From contig NZ_JACESA010000011.1 of assembly GCF_013912065.1 (NCBI RefSeq), positions 1-64,000 on the forward strand: DNA of 64,000 nucleotides, in the 5' to 3' direction. The notes below the pieces were generated by a model. It was given only the letters and a program-made list of their open reading frames with translations, had not been told where the DNA came from and did no database searches. Position 1 is the first letter of the stretch. Each line of letters begins with the position of its first letter. This DNA comes from Brevundimonas sp. (lineage in GTDB: Bacteria > Pseudomonadota > Alphaproteobacteria > Caulobacterales > Caulobacteraceae). The position numbers and the translations under genes were made by a program. Below are positions 25,604 to 35,376 of this stretch, piece by piece.

Positions 25604-25689
25604 TACCGTCACCGCCTTGCGATGAGGCTGACGGTACGAGGGAGATTCCGGCATCGCAACAGGAGGCGATACCGTCGCCGGTGACGGTA
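25604..25689. repeat. Repeated TACCGTC sites between int and guaA
   Basis: TACCGTC or its complement occurs four times: 25604-25610, 25630-25636 (reverse), 25670-25676 and 25683-25689 (reverse). The last two form a near-perfect 20-bp palindrome (25670-25689). Clustered short repeats between an integrase gene and its attachment site are typical of arm-type integrase sites, but they might instead bind a regulator. Confidence 0.5.
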
Positions 25690-25694
25690 AAACG

Positions 25695-25728
25695 AAAAAA
25701 GACCCTCCGAAAGATATCGAAGGGTCTC
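25695..25728 (-). terminator. Rho-independent terminator downstream of guaA
   Basis: On the minus strand the stem GACCCTTCGA pairs with the region ending GGAGGGTC (25726-25701, one mismatch), followed by six T residues (25700-25695). It lies 78 nt past the guaA stop and would end guaA transcription before it reaches int. Confidence 0.75.
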
Positions 25729-25799
25729 GTCAGAATTCACAATGTTGTCAGGCGCGTGTCGAGGTTTTCGGAAGCGATACCGAAAGGTAGCGAGAGCCC

Positions 25800-25822
25800 C
25801 GAATTATTCCCACTCGATCGTG
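25800..25822. other. Candidate attachment site at the 3' end of guaA
   Basis: The guaA stop codon and last codons (TTATTCCCACTCGAT on the plus strand, 25804-25818) border the integrase region. The 3' end of guaA is a known integration hotspot for alphaproteobacterial and other islands with this integrase type. No second copy of the sequence was found in the window, so the other end must lie to the left of position 1. Confidence 0.5.
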
Positions 25823-27366
25823 CCCGGCGGTTTGGACGTCACGTCATAGACCACGCGGTTGACACCGCGGACTTCGTTGATGATGCGGGTGGCGGTCTTG
25901 GCCAGGACGTCCCAGGGGAATTGGTAGAAGTCGGCGGTCATGCCGTCGGTCGAGGTGACGGCGCGCAGGGCCAGGACCTTTTCGTAGGTGCGGGCGTCGC
26001 CCATGACGCCGACGGTCTTGACCGGCAGCAGGACGGCGAAGGCCTGCCAGATGTCGTCGTAGAGGCCGGCCTTGCGGATTTCGTCCAGATAGATGGCGTC
26101 GGCGTCCTGAAGGGTGGCGACGGCGTCCGGCGTGATCTCGCCGGGAATGCGGATGGCCAGGCCCGGTCCAGGGAAGGGATGGCGGCCGACGAAGGCGTCG
26201 GTCAGGCCCAGTTCGCGGCCCAGGGCGCGGACCTCGTCCTTGAACAGTTCGCGCAAGGGCTCGACCAGTTTCAGCTTCATATAGTCGGGCAGGCCGCCGA
26301 CATTATGGTGGCTCTTGATCACATGGGCCTTGCCGCTGGACGAGGAGACGCTCTCGATCACGTCCGGATAAAGGGTGCCCTGGGCCAGGAATTCGGCGCC
26401 GTCGATCTTGTTGGCCTCGCGGTCGAAGATCTCGATGAAGACGCGGCCGATGATCTTGCGCTTGGTCTCGGGGTCCGACTGGCCCGCCAGTTCACCGAGA
26501 AATTCCTTAGACGCATCAACGTGGATCAGCGGGATGTTATAGTGATCGCGGAACAGGGTGGTGACCTGTTTCGCCTCGTCCTTGCGCAGCAGGCCGGTAT
26601 CGACAAACACACAGGTCAGTTGGTCGCCGATGGCCTCGTGGATCAGGACCGCCGCGACGGAGCTGTCGACGCCGCCGGACAGGCCGCAGATGACCTTGGC
26701 GTCGCCGACCTGTTCGCGGATCTGGGCGATCTTCTCGTCGCGATAGGCGGCCATGGTCCAGTCGCCCTTCAACCCCGCGATGCCGTGGGTGAAGTTCTTC
26801 AGCATCTGGTGGCCGCGCGGCGTGTGCATGACCTCGGGATGGAACTGGACGCCGTAGAAGCGACGGGTCTCGTCGGCGATGACGGCATAGGGCGAGCCCG
26901 GAGAGCTCGCGACGACGTCGAAGCCTTCGGGGATGGCGACGATCTTGTCGCCGTGGCTCATCCAGACGGTTTCCTCTTCGCCGACGGGGGCCAGGCCGGC
27001 CAGCAGGGGCGAGGCCTTTTCGACGGTGATCTCGGCGCGGCCGAACTCGCGCGTCAGGCCGCCCTCGACCTTGCCGCCCAGCTGTTCGCACAGGGTCATC
27101 TCGCCGTAGCAGATGCCCAGCACCGGCACCCCGGCCTCGAACACGGCCTGGGGCGCGCGGGGGCTGCCCTCTTCGTGCACGCTCTCGGGGCCGCCCGACA
27201 GGATGATGGCCGCAGGGTTCATCGCGGCCAGGGCCTCTTGCGCCTTCTGGAACGGATGGATCTCGCAATAGACGCTGGCCTCGCGCAGGCGGCGCGCGAT
27301 CAGCTGCGTCACCTGGCTGCCGAAATCGACGATGAGGACGGATCGGTGGTCGTGCGGCGTGGTCAT
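25804..27366 (-). CDS. guaA: GMP synthase (glutamine-hydrolysing)
   Basis: The 520-residue enzyme makes GMP from XMP, ATP and glutamine. The class I amidotransferase part (about 8-200) has its catalytic Cys86 in LGICYGEM. The ATP pyrophosphatase part has the P-loop [13 protein letters not shown], and the C-terminal domain closes with the usual [10 protein letters not shown]. It is complete, so the island insertion kept or restored the end of the gene. Its start overlaps the upstream nucleosidase gene by 4 nt. Confidence 0.97.
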   Translation of the reverse strand: MTTPHDHRSVLIVDFGSQVTQLIARRLREASVYCEIHPFQKAQEALAAMNPAAIILSGGPESVHEEGSPRAPQAVFEAGVPVLGICYGEMTLCEQLGGKVEGGLTREFGRAEITVEKASPLLAGLAPVGEEETVWMSHGDKIVAIPEGFDVVASSPGSPYAVIADETRRFYGVQFHPEVMHTPRGHQMLKNFTHGIAGLKGDWTMAAYRDEKIAQIREQVGDAKVICGLSGGVDSSVAAVLIHEAIGDQLTCVFVDTGLLRKDEAKQVTTLFRDHYNIPLIHVDASKEFLGELAGQSDPETKRKIIGRVFIEIFDREANKIDGAEFLAQGTLYPDVIESVSSSSGKAHVIKSHHNVGGLPDYMKLKLVEPLRELFKDEVRALGRELGLTDAFVGRHPFPGPGLAIRIPGEITPDAVATLQDADAIYLDEIRKAGLYDDIWQAFAVLLPVKTVGVMGDARTYEKVLALRAVTSTDGMTADFYQFPWDVLAKTATRIINEVRGVNRVVYDVTSKPPGTIEWE

Positions 27367-28067
27367 GGCGTGATCGAATCCGGGGCGAGGAGTTGCGCGG
27401 GGTCTTGGCCTTGTGGGGCCGGGATTTCAAGGGATGCGAGGCCCTGAGCCTCCAGCACGACGATCAGGCGGTCCAGCGCCAGGGCCAGGTTCTGATCGAC
27501 GTGATGCAGGGTCGACGTCCAGTCCTCCAGCGCCTTCAGCTCGGCGCGACCATCCGAGACGCCGCGAAGCGCGACGAGGGGCAGGCCGAAGGTCTGAGCC
27601 GACCGGACCAGAGCCCAGGTCTCCATATCGACCATCTCGGCGTCGACGGCGTCATAAGCGGCGCCGGAGACGACATTCCCCCCGGTCGACAGGCGGGCGA
27701 CCGGCACGCCGGGGATGGGACACGGCAGGGCAAGGATCGCGGGCTGGTCCAGCAGCGGGGTCACACCCTTGGGAAAGCCCAGGGCGCTGGCGTCCATGTC
27801 GCGATAGGCGACCGAAGACGCCTGATAGACGGCGGCGTGCTCCAGCACCCGCGATCCGCACGACCCCAGCGAAACGATCAGGTCGGGCAGGTCCCCCGCC
27901 GTCTCCAGCCGCGCCAGGGCGGCGGTCAGGACGACGGCCGCCTCGACCGGGCCGATGCCCGTCATCAAGGGCTGGATCCGGGCGCGCAGGTCTTCGCCAT
28001 ATTCAGCCGGGGCCGCCATGACGCACAGGACCGAGACGTCGCCGTATCGCTCCAGCCGCATCCCCAT
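27363..28067 (-). CDS. 5'-methylthioadenosine/S-adenosylhomocysteine nucleosidase-like
   Basis: The 234-residue protein fits the nucleoside phosphorylase superfamily of the MTA/SAH type. Marks are [21 protein letters not shown] near residue 35, VSLGSCGS near 66, [11 protein letters not shown] near 145 (ribose-binding Glu and Met) and GVSDG with the catalytic Asp. It would cleave methylthioadenosine or SAH to adenine. It sits between rsmB and guaA with stop/start overlaps at both ends, so it is co-translated. An ATG two codons in may be the true start. Confidence 0.88.
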   Translation of the reverse strand: MGMRLERYGDVSVLCVMAAPAEYGEDLRARIQPLMTGIGPVEAAVVLTAALARLETAGDLPDLIVSLGSCGSRVLEHAAVYQASSVAYRDMDASALGFPKGVTPLLDQPAILALPCPIPGVPVARLSTGGNVVSGAAYDAVDAEMVDMETWALVRSAQTFGLPLVALRGVSDGRAELKALEDWTSTLHHVDQNLALALDRLIVVLEAQGLASLEIPAPQGQDPAQLLAPDSITP

Positions 28068-29368
28068 CAGGCGACGCGCTCATAGACGGCGGCGAAGAAC
28101 CCGTCGGTGTCGGCCGAGGCCGGCGACAGGCGCAGGCGGGCGCCGGACGCCAGTTCGGGCAACCGCGTCCGCGCCGCCCCGGTCAGCTGGGGCGCCGACA
28201 CCAGGTCAGCGACGGGGACAGGGCGGAAGTCGGGATGGGCGGCCTCGAAGGCGTCGGCGCTGGCCTCGTTCTCGCGCGCCAGCATCGAACAGGTGACATA
28301 GACCAGTCGGCCGCCGGGCTTTACCAGTTTGGAGGCCTGGCCCAGGATGCGGACCTGAAGCGCGTGCAGCTTCTCGACCTCGTCGGTCGTCAGACGCCAG
28401 GCGTCCTCGGGACGACGACGCCAGGTGCCCGCGCCCGAACAGGGGGCGTCGACGAAGACCAGGTCGGCCTGTCCGTTGACCTCTTCCAGACCGCCGCCAT
28501 TCTGGCCGATCAGGATCAGGTCCGCCTCGACGCCCGCGCGTTGCAGGCGGGGCCGGATGTTCTCCAGCCGCTTGTTGACGACGTCGGAAGCGATCAATTT
28601 GCCTTGGCCGGTCATCGCCTGGGCCAGACCCAGGGTCTTGCCGCCGCCGCCGGCGCAATAATCGACGACAGTGGCGCCCGGTTCAGCTCCGGCCAGCCAG
28701 CAGACGATCTGGCTGCCCTCGTCCTGGATTTCGAACTTGCCGGCCTTGAAGCCGTCCAGCGCCTGGATATTGGGCGGCGGCTCCGACGGCAGGCGCAGGC
28801 CCCATTCGGACCAGGGGGTGCGCGAAACCTCCAGGTCGGCGGCGCGCAGTTCGGCCTCGACCTCTTCCACCGTGGCCAGGGCGCCGTTGACACGCAGGTC
28901 GATCGGGGCGCGGGGCGCCATCAGGGCGTGGGCCTCCTCGGCCCAGCGGTCGCCGAAGGTCGCCTTGAAATCCTCGACCACGAACTCGGGCAGGCCTGCG
29001 GCGACCCAGCCGGGCAGTTCGCCCTGCCCCGCCGTGATGCGGCTGCGTTCCTGTTTCGACAGCGGCCGCGGGCCATAGCCGTCGCCGGCGTGCAGGGCTT
29101 CGATCTCTTCCAGCGACAGGCCGTCGATGGCGTGCAGCGACCCGATCACCAGCGCCCGGCCGTCCTCGCGCCCGCCCATGATCCACGACAGGCGGCCGCG
29201 CGCCCTCAACACCTTGTAGACCCGGTCGGCGATGGCGCGCCGGTCCTTGGACCCGGCGTAGCGGTTGGCGGTCCCCCAGGCCTTCAGGACGGTTTCCGCC
29301 GGTTGGCGGCCCTGGGCGATGGAGTCCAGGACGGAGGCGGCGGCGGCGAGACGGGCGGCTGGGGTCAC
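28067..29368 (-). CDS. RsmB/NOL1-type rRNA (cytosine-5) methyltransferase
   Basis: The 433-residue enzyme methylates a cytosine in rRNA, most likely 16S. It has an N-terminal NusB-like region (1-60), a SAM domain with VVDYCAGGGGKTLGLA, the active motif DAPCSGAGTWRRRPE and the second Cys motif VTCSML. Both Cys of the m5C family are present. It is 9 nt after the MAPEG gene and its stop overlaps the next start (TGATG). Confidence 0.93.
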   Translation of the reverse strand: MTPAARLAAAASVLDSIAQGRQPAETVLKAWGTANRYAGSKDRRAIADRVYKVLRARGRLSWIMGGREDGRALVIGSLHAIDGLSLEEIEALHAGDGYGPRPLSKQERSRITAGQGELPGWVAAGLPEFVVEDFKATFGDRWAEEAHALMAPRAPIDLRVNGALATVEEVEAELRAADLEVSRTPWSEWGLRLPSEPPPNIQALDGFKAGKFEIQDEGSQIVCWLAGAEPGATVVDYCAGGGGKTLGLAQAMTGQGKLIASDVVNKRLENIRPRLQRAGVEADLILIGQNGGGLEEVNGQADLVFVDAPCSGAGTWRRRPEDAWRLTTDEVEKLHALQVRILGQASKLVKPGGRLVYVTCSMLARENEASADAFEAAHPDFRPVPVADLVSAPQLTGAARTRLPELASGARLRLSPASADTDGFFAAVYERVA

Positions 29369-29377
29369 TCAGATCTT

Positions 29378-29770
29378 TCAGATGAAGAGGGCGGTCAGGA
29401 TCAGGATCAGTCCCGCGAGCGAGACCAGCCAGACCAGGGACCGGATATAGGGAACGCCGAGGGCGTAGAGAGGCAGATAGGCGACGCGCGCCCAGAAATA
29501 GAGCGCGGTCCCCCACAGGGTCAGCACGCCGTCCTCGCCCGACACATGGGCGATCAGCACGGCGCCGATGAACAGCGGCAGGGTTTCGAACAGATTGGCC
29601 TGGGCCCGCTCGAGACGACCGGTCAGCGGCTTTGTCGCCGTCGGCGTCTCGTCGCGCGGACCCGCATTCCATTTCAAGCCGAACTCGACCGTCCGCGCCC
29701 CGGCCGGCAGGAAGACCTGCACCAGCGCCAGGATCAGCGTCAGAGCCAGATAGGTCAGTTCGGTCGTCAT
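29378..29770 (-). CDS. MAPEG family membrane protein
   Basis: The 130-residue protein has four hydrophobic helices and MAPEG-like blocks (RAQANLFETLPLF near residue 55, ARVAYLPLYALGVPYIRS near 95). Homologues of this size are common in proteobacteria; their activity is mostly unknown. It lies 4 nt downstream of guaB and 9 nt upstream of rsmB, so it belongs to the guaB-guaA transcription unit. It is distinct from the island MAPEG at 11141. Confidence 0.88.
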   Translation of the reverse strand: MTTELTYLALTLILALVQVFLPAGARTVEFGLKWNAGPRDETPTATKPLTGRLERAQANLFETLPLFIGAVLIAHVSGEDGVLTLWGTALYFWARVAYLPLYALGVPYIRSLVWLVSLAGLILILTALFI

Positions 29771-29774
29771 GGCC

Positions 29775-31277
<1,503 letters not shown>

Positions 31278-31306
31278 CTACGGCAAGGGTCTTGCGGCTT
31301 ATGGAC

Positions 31307-31323
31307 CCAATAGAATTTATTGG
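31307..31323. repeat. Short inverted repeat in the guaB/DUF2061 intergenic region
   Basis: CCAATA-GAATT-TATTGG forms a perfect 6-bp stem with a 5-nt loop in an AT-rich patch between the divergent starts. It may be part of a promoter or a regulator site. No T-tract follows. Confidence 0.4.
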
Positions 31324-31359
31324 TTTGCAACCCGCGGGGCCAAAGACCATTTTGACAGC

Positions 31360-31902
31360 ATGGTCGGCGTCATCCTCAGCACCGCGCGCAAACTGGCTCT
31401 GAAGATCGCCAGCTATGGGGTCATGCACCTTGTGGTGGCCATCTTGGTCGCCTTCGCGATCACGCGTGATTGGCGCATCGCCCTGGCGGTCGGCATGGTC
31501 GAGCCCTTCTTCCAGACCATCGCCTATTCGATCCATGACCGCGTCTGGCACCGGATCGAACGCCGCCGCATGGCCTCGAACATCGAAGAGGCGGCCGAAG
31601 CCTTCACCGCCCGCCTCGACATCATGTCGCCCGATGAACAGACCCGTGTCCACGATCACCACGGCCACAGCCACGCCCTGCCCCGCTCGTTCAAACAAGT
31701 GGCCGTCAAGACCGTCACCTACGGCGTGATGCACTTCACCGTGGCCGTAGCCGTAGCCTTCGCCTTGACCCAGGACATCCGCACCGCCCTGGCCATCGGA
31801 ATGATCGAGCCTCTGGTACAGACGGTCTTCTTCACGCTTCACGACCGCATCTGGTCGCGGATCGAGGAACGGCGCGCGCGAACGCGGCCCGCGACGGCCT
31901 AG
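31360..31902 (+). CDS. Tandem DUF2061 membrane protein
   Basis: The 180-residue protein has two copies of the DUF2061 unit: residues about 8-65 (KIASYGVMHLVVA, GMVEPFFQTIAYSIHDRVW) and 115-172 (KTVTYGVMHFTVA, GMIEPLVQTVFFTLHDRIW). Each has two hydrophobic stretches. A charged linker with DHHGHSH lies between them. Most DUF2061 proteins have one unit and no known role. The His-rich linker may bind metal, but that is speculative. It shares its upstream region with guaB and overlaps the next convergent gene by 4 nt. Confidence 0.85.
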   Translation: MVGVILSTARKLALKIASYGVMHLVVAILVAFAITRDWRIALAVGMVEPFFQTIAYSIHDRVWHRIERRRMASNIEEAAEAFTARLDIMSPDEQTRVHDHHGHSHALPRSFKQVAVKTVTYGVMHFTVAVAVAFALTQDIRTALAIGMIEPLVQTVFFTLHDRIWSRIEERRARTRPATA

Positions 31903-32954
31903 GCTTTCCAGTCGATCTCCGCGCCGTGCGGCTGACAGATCGCCAGTCGCCGTGTGTCGCCGCCAGGCCATACGGTCAGGTCCAGCGCCGGGCGGCGATC
32001 GACGCTGTCCGACACCGCCTCGAAGCTCAGCCAGGCCAGCGGGGCGTCCGGGGTCGCCTGGTCGCCGACCGTTTGCAGGTGACGGCGCACGCGCGCCTGG
32101 CTGTCGGGGCTGAAATACTGATAGGCGATGGTGTGCATGACGACCCGGCATAGGCCTGGCTCAGCCGCCACAGACAGATTGGTCTCAAGCCAGGACGCCG
32201 CATCGTCTTTCGTGATCACGGCCGGATCGGTCGCGGCCAGGTCCAGCGCCGCTTCCAGCCTTTGCAACCGCGCCCGCTGATCCGCCCAGACATAGGCGCT
32301 CAACCGCTCCCTGGTCGCCGAATCGCGGACATCCAGCGGATTGCGATCGACGCCCGAGCGCCGGGCCACATCGACCGTCGCCGACGGTGGAGACGCCCCG
32401 TTCCACACAGGCTCCAGCCTCACCGGCGAACCCGCCGCACCCGCTGTCGTCTCCCCCAATCGATAAGAGTAGCGATCCAGGATCGTATTCAGCCCGGCGC
32501 TGGCGCCCAGTTCATAGAGGCCGAACGGCAGACGGAACCGATCCGCCAGGACCAGCAGTCCAGCCATCAGAGCCGCCGAACGCCCGACTTCATTGGTCTG
32601 GGGCGGCCCGTCCAGCCACGGCGACAGGTAGTCCGCCTGTTCGACCAGCGCCCGGCCTATCGTCGCCCAAAGCCCATCGTCGGTCGGCGCCGTCGCGGGC
32701 GGATAGAGGGCCGACAGCGCCGCATCCCGTCCGGATCGCGCCAATGCATGCAGCCCGCCCATCAGACGCAGCGGCAGGGCGTCTCCCTGATGGGACGGCG
32801 CCCCGGCCCAGCCGAGCACGCGCCGGCCGATTTCGCCCTGCTCCGTCAGCCGTTCGCCCATCAGTCGACACAGTCGCCCGGTGAAGGGAGCGCCCGCGGT
32901 CGTGCAGATGACCGCCTGGTCCAGGAACGCCTGCCGGACCAAGGCCTGGGTCAT
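31899..32954 (-). CDS. DUF2332 family protein
   Basis: The 351-residue cytosolic protein matches DUF2332 in length and blocks: PLRLMGGLHALA near residue 60, NEVGRSAALMAGLL near 125, FGLYELGASAGLN near 142 and the C-terminal LTVWPGGDTRRLA. Parts resemble a methyltransferase-like fold (ELGASAGLN), but no activity is known. Its start overlaps the rlmE stop by 4 nt. Confidence 0.85.
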   Translation of the reverse strand: MTQALVRQAFLDQAVICTTAGAPFTGRLCRLMGERLTEQGEIGRRVLGWAGAPSHQGDALPLRLMGGLHALARSGRDAALSALYPPATAPTDDGLWATIGRALVEQADYLSPWLDGPPQTNEVGRSAALMAGLLVLADRFRLPFGLYELGASAGLNTILDRYSYRLGETTAGAAGSPVRLEPVWNGASPPSATVDVARRSGVDRNPLDVRDSATRERLSAYVWADQRARLQRLEAALDLAATDPAVITKDDAASWLETNLSVAAEPGLCRVVMHTIAYQYFSPDSQARVRRHLQTVGDQATPDAPLAWLSFEAVSDSVDRRPALDLTVWPGGDTRRLAICQPHGAEIDWKA

Positions 32955-33661
32955 CGCTTGTTCAGCGCCACCAGAAACACCTCGGCGCTGTCCTTACGGC
33001 TCGAGGCCGGCTTGACGTATTTAACCGTCTCGAACTCCTCGCGCAGCCGCGCCAGCACCCCCCCGGCGTCGCCGCCCTGGAAATTCTTGGAGACGAAGTT
33101 CCCGCCCGGCTTCAGGGTGCGGATGGCGAAGTCGGCGGCGATCTCGATCAGGGCGATGATCTTCAGGTGGTCGGTCTGGCGGTGGCCGACCGTGTTGTGC
33201 GCCATGTCCGACAGCACCAGGTCCGGCGCGCCGCCGATGGCGTCGATCAGTTGCTGGTCCACGCCCGGGTGGGTGAAGTCGGCCTGCAACAGGGTCGCGC
33301 CGGGGACCGGCTCGATCATCAGCAGGTCCACGCCCGCCACGGCGCCCGCCCCACGATTGACCGCCACCTGAATCCAGCCGCCCGGCGCGGCGCCCAGGTC
33401 GATGACCTTGCTGCCCCGCTTGATCAAGCGGAACCTGTCGTCGATCTCGATCAGCTTGAAGGCCGCGCGGCTGCGCCAGCCCTCGGCCCGCGCCTTCTCG
33501 GACCATTTGTCGGACAGCTGGCGCTTGATCCACTGCTGGCTCGACATCGACTTGGTGTCGGCCGTCTTCATCTTGGTGCCCATGCCGCGCCCGGCGGCGG
33601 TCCCGCCCGTGGGCGGTTTCACCATTCGGCGACGTTCTTGAGGCTTTTCGTCTTCACTCAT
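32951..33661 (-). CDS. rlmE: 23S rRNA (uridine-2'-O) methyltransferase RlmE
   Basis: The 236-residue FtsJ-type enzyme methylates U2552 of 23S rRNA. It has a basic N-terminal extension, then WIKRQLSDKWSEKARAEGWR, a SAM motif IDLGAAPGGWIQVA and the catalytic K-D-K-E layout (Lys in SRAAFKL, Asp in LVLSDMAHN, Lys in NFVSKNFQG, Glu in DSAEVFLVA). I start at ATG 33661 (MSEDEKPQ); a longer frame runs into the opposite cyclophilin gene. Confidence 0.93.
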   Translation of the reverse strand: MSEDEKPQERRRMVKPPTGGTAAGRGMGTKMKTADTKSMSSQQWIKRQLSDKWSEKARAEGWRSRAAFKLIEIDDRFRLIKRGSKVIDLGAAPGGWIQVAVNRGAGAVAGVDLLMIEPVPGATLLQADFTHPGVDQQLIDAIGGAPDLVLSDMAHNTVGHRQTDHLKIIALIEIAADFAIRTLKPGGNFVSKNFQGGDAGGVLARLREEFETVKYVKPASSRKDSAEVFLVALNKR

Positions 33662-33734
33662 CGTTCCCACATAGCCCCGACCGGCGTTGCGGGCTATGTC
33701 CCGCCTCAAATCAACCCCCAAGAGGACGACCGAA

Positions 33735-34196
33735 ATGGCCGACACCCTGACCTTCACCCTGGACACCGGCGACGGCGAAGCCCGCGACGTGGTCATCAAG
33801 CTGCGCTCGGATCTGGCGCCGGGCCACGTCGCACGTATCACCGAACTGGCTTCGGAAGGCTTCTACGACGGCGTCGTCTTCCACCGCGTGATCCCCGGCT
33901 TCATGGCCCAGGGCGGCGACCCGACCGGCACCGGCACCTCCGGCTCCACCAAGCCGAACCTGAAGGCCGAGTTCTCGGCGGAGCCGCACGTGCGCGGCGT
34001 CTGCTCGATGGCCCGCACCTCGGATCCGAACAGCGCCAACTCGCAGTTCTTCATCGTCTTCGACGACGCCACCTTCCTGGATCGCCAGTACACCGTCTGG
34101 GGCCAGGTCGAGTCCGGCATGGAACACGTCGACGCCCTGCCGAAGGGCGAGCCCCCACGCGCGCCGGGCAAGATCGTCAAGGCGACCGTCAACTAG
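33735..34196 (+). CDS. Peptidyl-prolyl cis-trans isomerase, cyclophilin type
   Basis: The 153-residue cyclophilin has the active-site blocks GVVFHRVIPGFMAQGGDPTG (Arg and Phe in FHRVIPGF), CSMARTSDPNSANSQFFI and a late FLDRQYTVWGQV (a Trp for inhibitor binding). There is no signal peptide, so it is cytosolic. The start ATG 33735 is preceded by GAGGACGACC. It assists protein folding. Confidence 0.94.
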   Translation: MADTLTFTLDTGDGEARDVVIKLRSDLAPGHVARITELASEGFYDGVVFHRVIPGFMAQGGDPTGTGTSGSTKPNLKAEFSAEPHVRGVCSMARTSDPNSANSQFFIVFDDATFLDRQYTVWGQVESGMEHVDALPKGEPPRAPGKIVKATVN

Positions 34197-34218
34197 AACG
34201 CGATATTGGCGTTTCCTT

Positions 34219-34250
34219 AGGATCGTATCGGTTGTATCCGGTACGATCCT
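34219..34250. repeat. 9-bp inverted repeat upstream of the glycan locus
   Basis: AGGATCGTA (34219-34227) and TACGATCCT (34242-34250) form a perfect stem around a 14-nt loop, 14 nt before the GTG of the first glycosyltransferase. It may end transcription from the cyclophilin gene or be an operator. No T-tract follows it. Confidence 0.5.
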
Positions 34251-34263
34251 CGGGGGACGTGAC

Positions 34264-35376
34264 GTGCGCATACTGCTGGTGATCGAGCCGTCGGGCGGCG
34301 GCTCGGGACGTCATGTCGTCGATCTGGCCCAGATGCTGATCGACGGCGGCCACGCCGTCTCCCTGATCTATTCGCCCACCCGCGCCGAGCCTCTTTTCGA
34401 AGCCGAGGCGGCCGCCCTGCCCCTTGAACATCTCGAACGCCTGCCGATGCGGCGCGCCGTCGGGCCTTCAGATGTCGGGGTCCTTTTCGCCCTGCGCCGC
34501 TTGATGGCGCGGCTCGGTCCGTTCGACATTGTTCATGGTCACAGCGCCAAGGCCGGCGCTCTGGTTCGGCTGGCGGCGCCTGCCAAAGCGGCTCGGATCT
34601 ACACGCCCCACGCCCTGGCCACTCAGCAAGGCTTCAGTCCGGCCTCGGCCTTCTATGGCCTGATCGAGACCCTGTTGGCGCATTCCAGCAGCGAGGCGGT
34701 CATCGCCGTGTCGGACGACGAGGCCCGACATGCGCGCGGCTGGCGTTTCCCGACGGAAAAGCTGCACGTCGTTCTGAACGGTCTGGCCCCGCCCCCTGCG
34801 GCGACCGACCGTCTCGCCGCCCGCGCCGCACTGGGCGTGTCCGACGATGTCTGGGTGGTCGGTTTCGTCGGCCGGCTCTGCGCCCAGAAGGATCCCGTCC
34901 GCTTCGCACAGGCGCTGCGCCTGGCCCGCCTTCAGGACCCGACTATTCTCGGCGTGGTCGTCGGCGACGGGGCGCTTGGCGATGACGTCCGCGCGGCCGG
35001 AAGCGACGCCATACGCATGGTCGGCGCCAGGAACGCACGGATGCTGGCGCCCGGCTTCGACCTGTTCGCGATGACCAGCCTCTATGAAGGCTTCTCCTAC
35101 GCCATGGTGGAGGCGGCTGTGGCGGGCCTGCCCATTCTCACCACCGAGGTCGGCGGCGTATCGGCCCTGGTCGAGGCCGGCGCCAGCATTGACCGGCTGC
35201 CGGTCGACGCGACGCCCCAACAGCTGGCGCAGGCCATGATCGCAATCCGCGGACGGTCCGCGGCGCCGACGCCGGCCCCCACCCTGATCAACCGCTTCTC
35301 CGTCTCGCGAATGGCGGCCGAAACGGTGGCTATCTATCGCCAGGCCTATGCTCGACGAAGGCGGGTTCGTGGCTGA
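34264..35376 (+). CDS. Glycosyltransferase family 4 (GT-B)
   Basis: The 370-residue enzyme has the two Rossmann domains of GT-B transferases. The N-domain starts MRILLVIEPSGGGSGRHV (GTG start) and has FDIVHGHSAKAG; the C-domain has VGFVGRLCAQKDP and the donor-binding EGFSYAMVEAAVAGLPIL (E-x7-E). It likely adds a sugar from a nucleotide donor to a lipid-linked glycan on the inner face of the membrane. It overlaps the next GT4 gene by 29 nt. Confidence 0.9.
   Translation: MRILLVIEPSGGGSGRHVVDLAQMLIDGGHAVSLIYSPTRAEPLFEAEAAALPLEHLERLPMRRAVGPSDVGVLFALRRLMARLGPFDIVHGHSAKAGALVRLAAPAKAARIYTPHALATQQGFSPASAFYGLIETLLAHSSSEAVIAVSDDEARHARGWRFPTEKLHVVLNGLAPPPAATDRLAARAALGVSDDVWVVGFVGRLCAQKDPVRFAQALRLARLQDPTILGVVVGDGALGDDVRAAGSDAIRMVGARNARMLAPGFDLFAMTSLYEGFSYAMVEAAVAGLPILTTEVGGVSALVEAGASIDRLPVDATPQQLAQAMIAIRGRSAAPTPAPTLINRFSVSRMAAETVAIYRQAYARRRRVRG

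Noticed and set aside
25681-27447. 588-residue plus-strand frame opposite guaA
   Set aside because: It is the mirror of guaA, with repetitive Gly/Asp/Gln content and no family match; guaA is certain.
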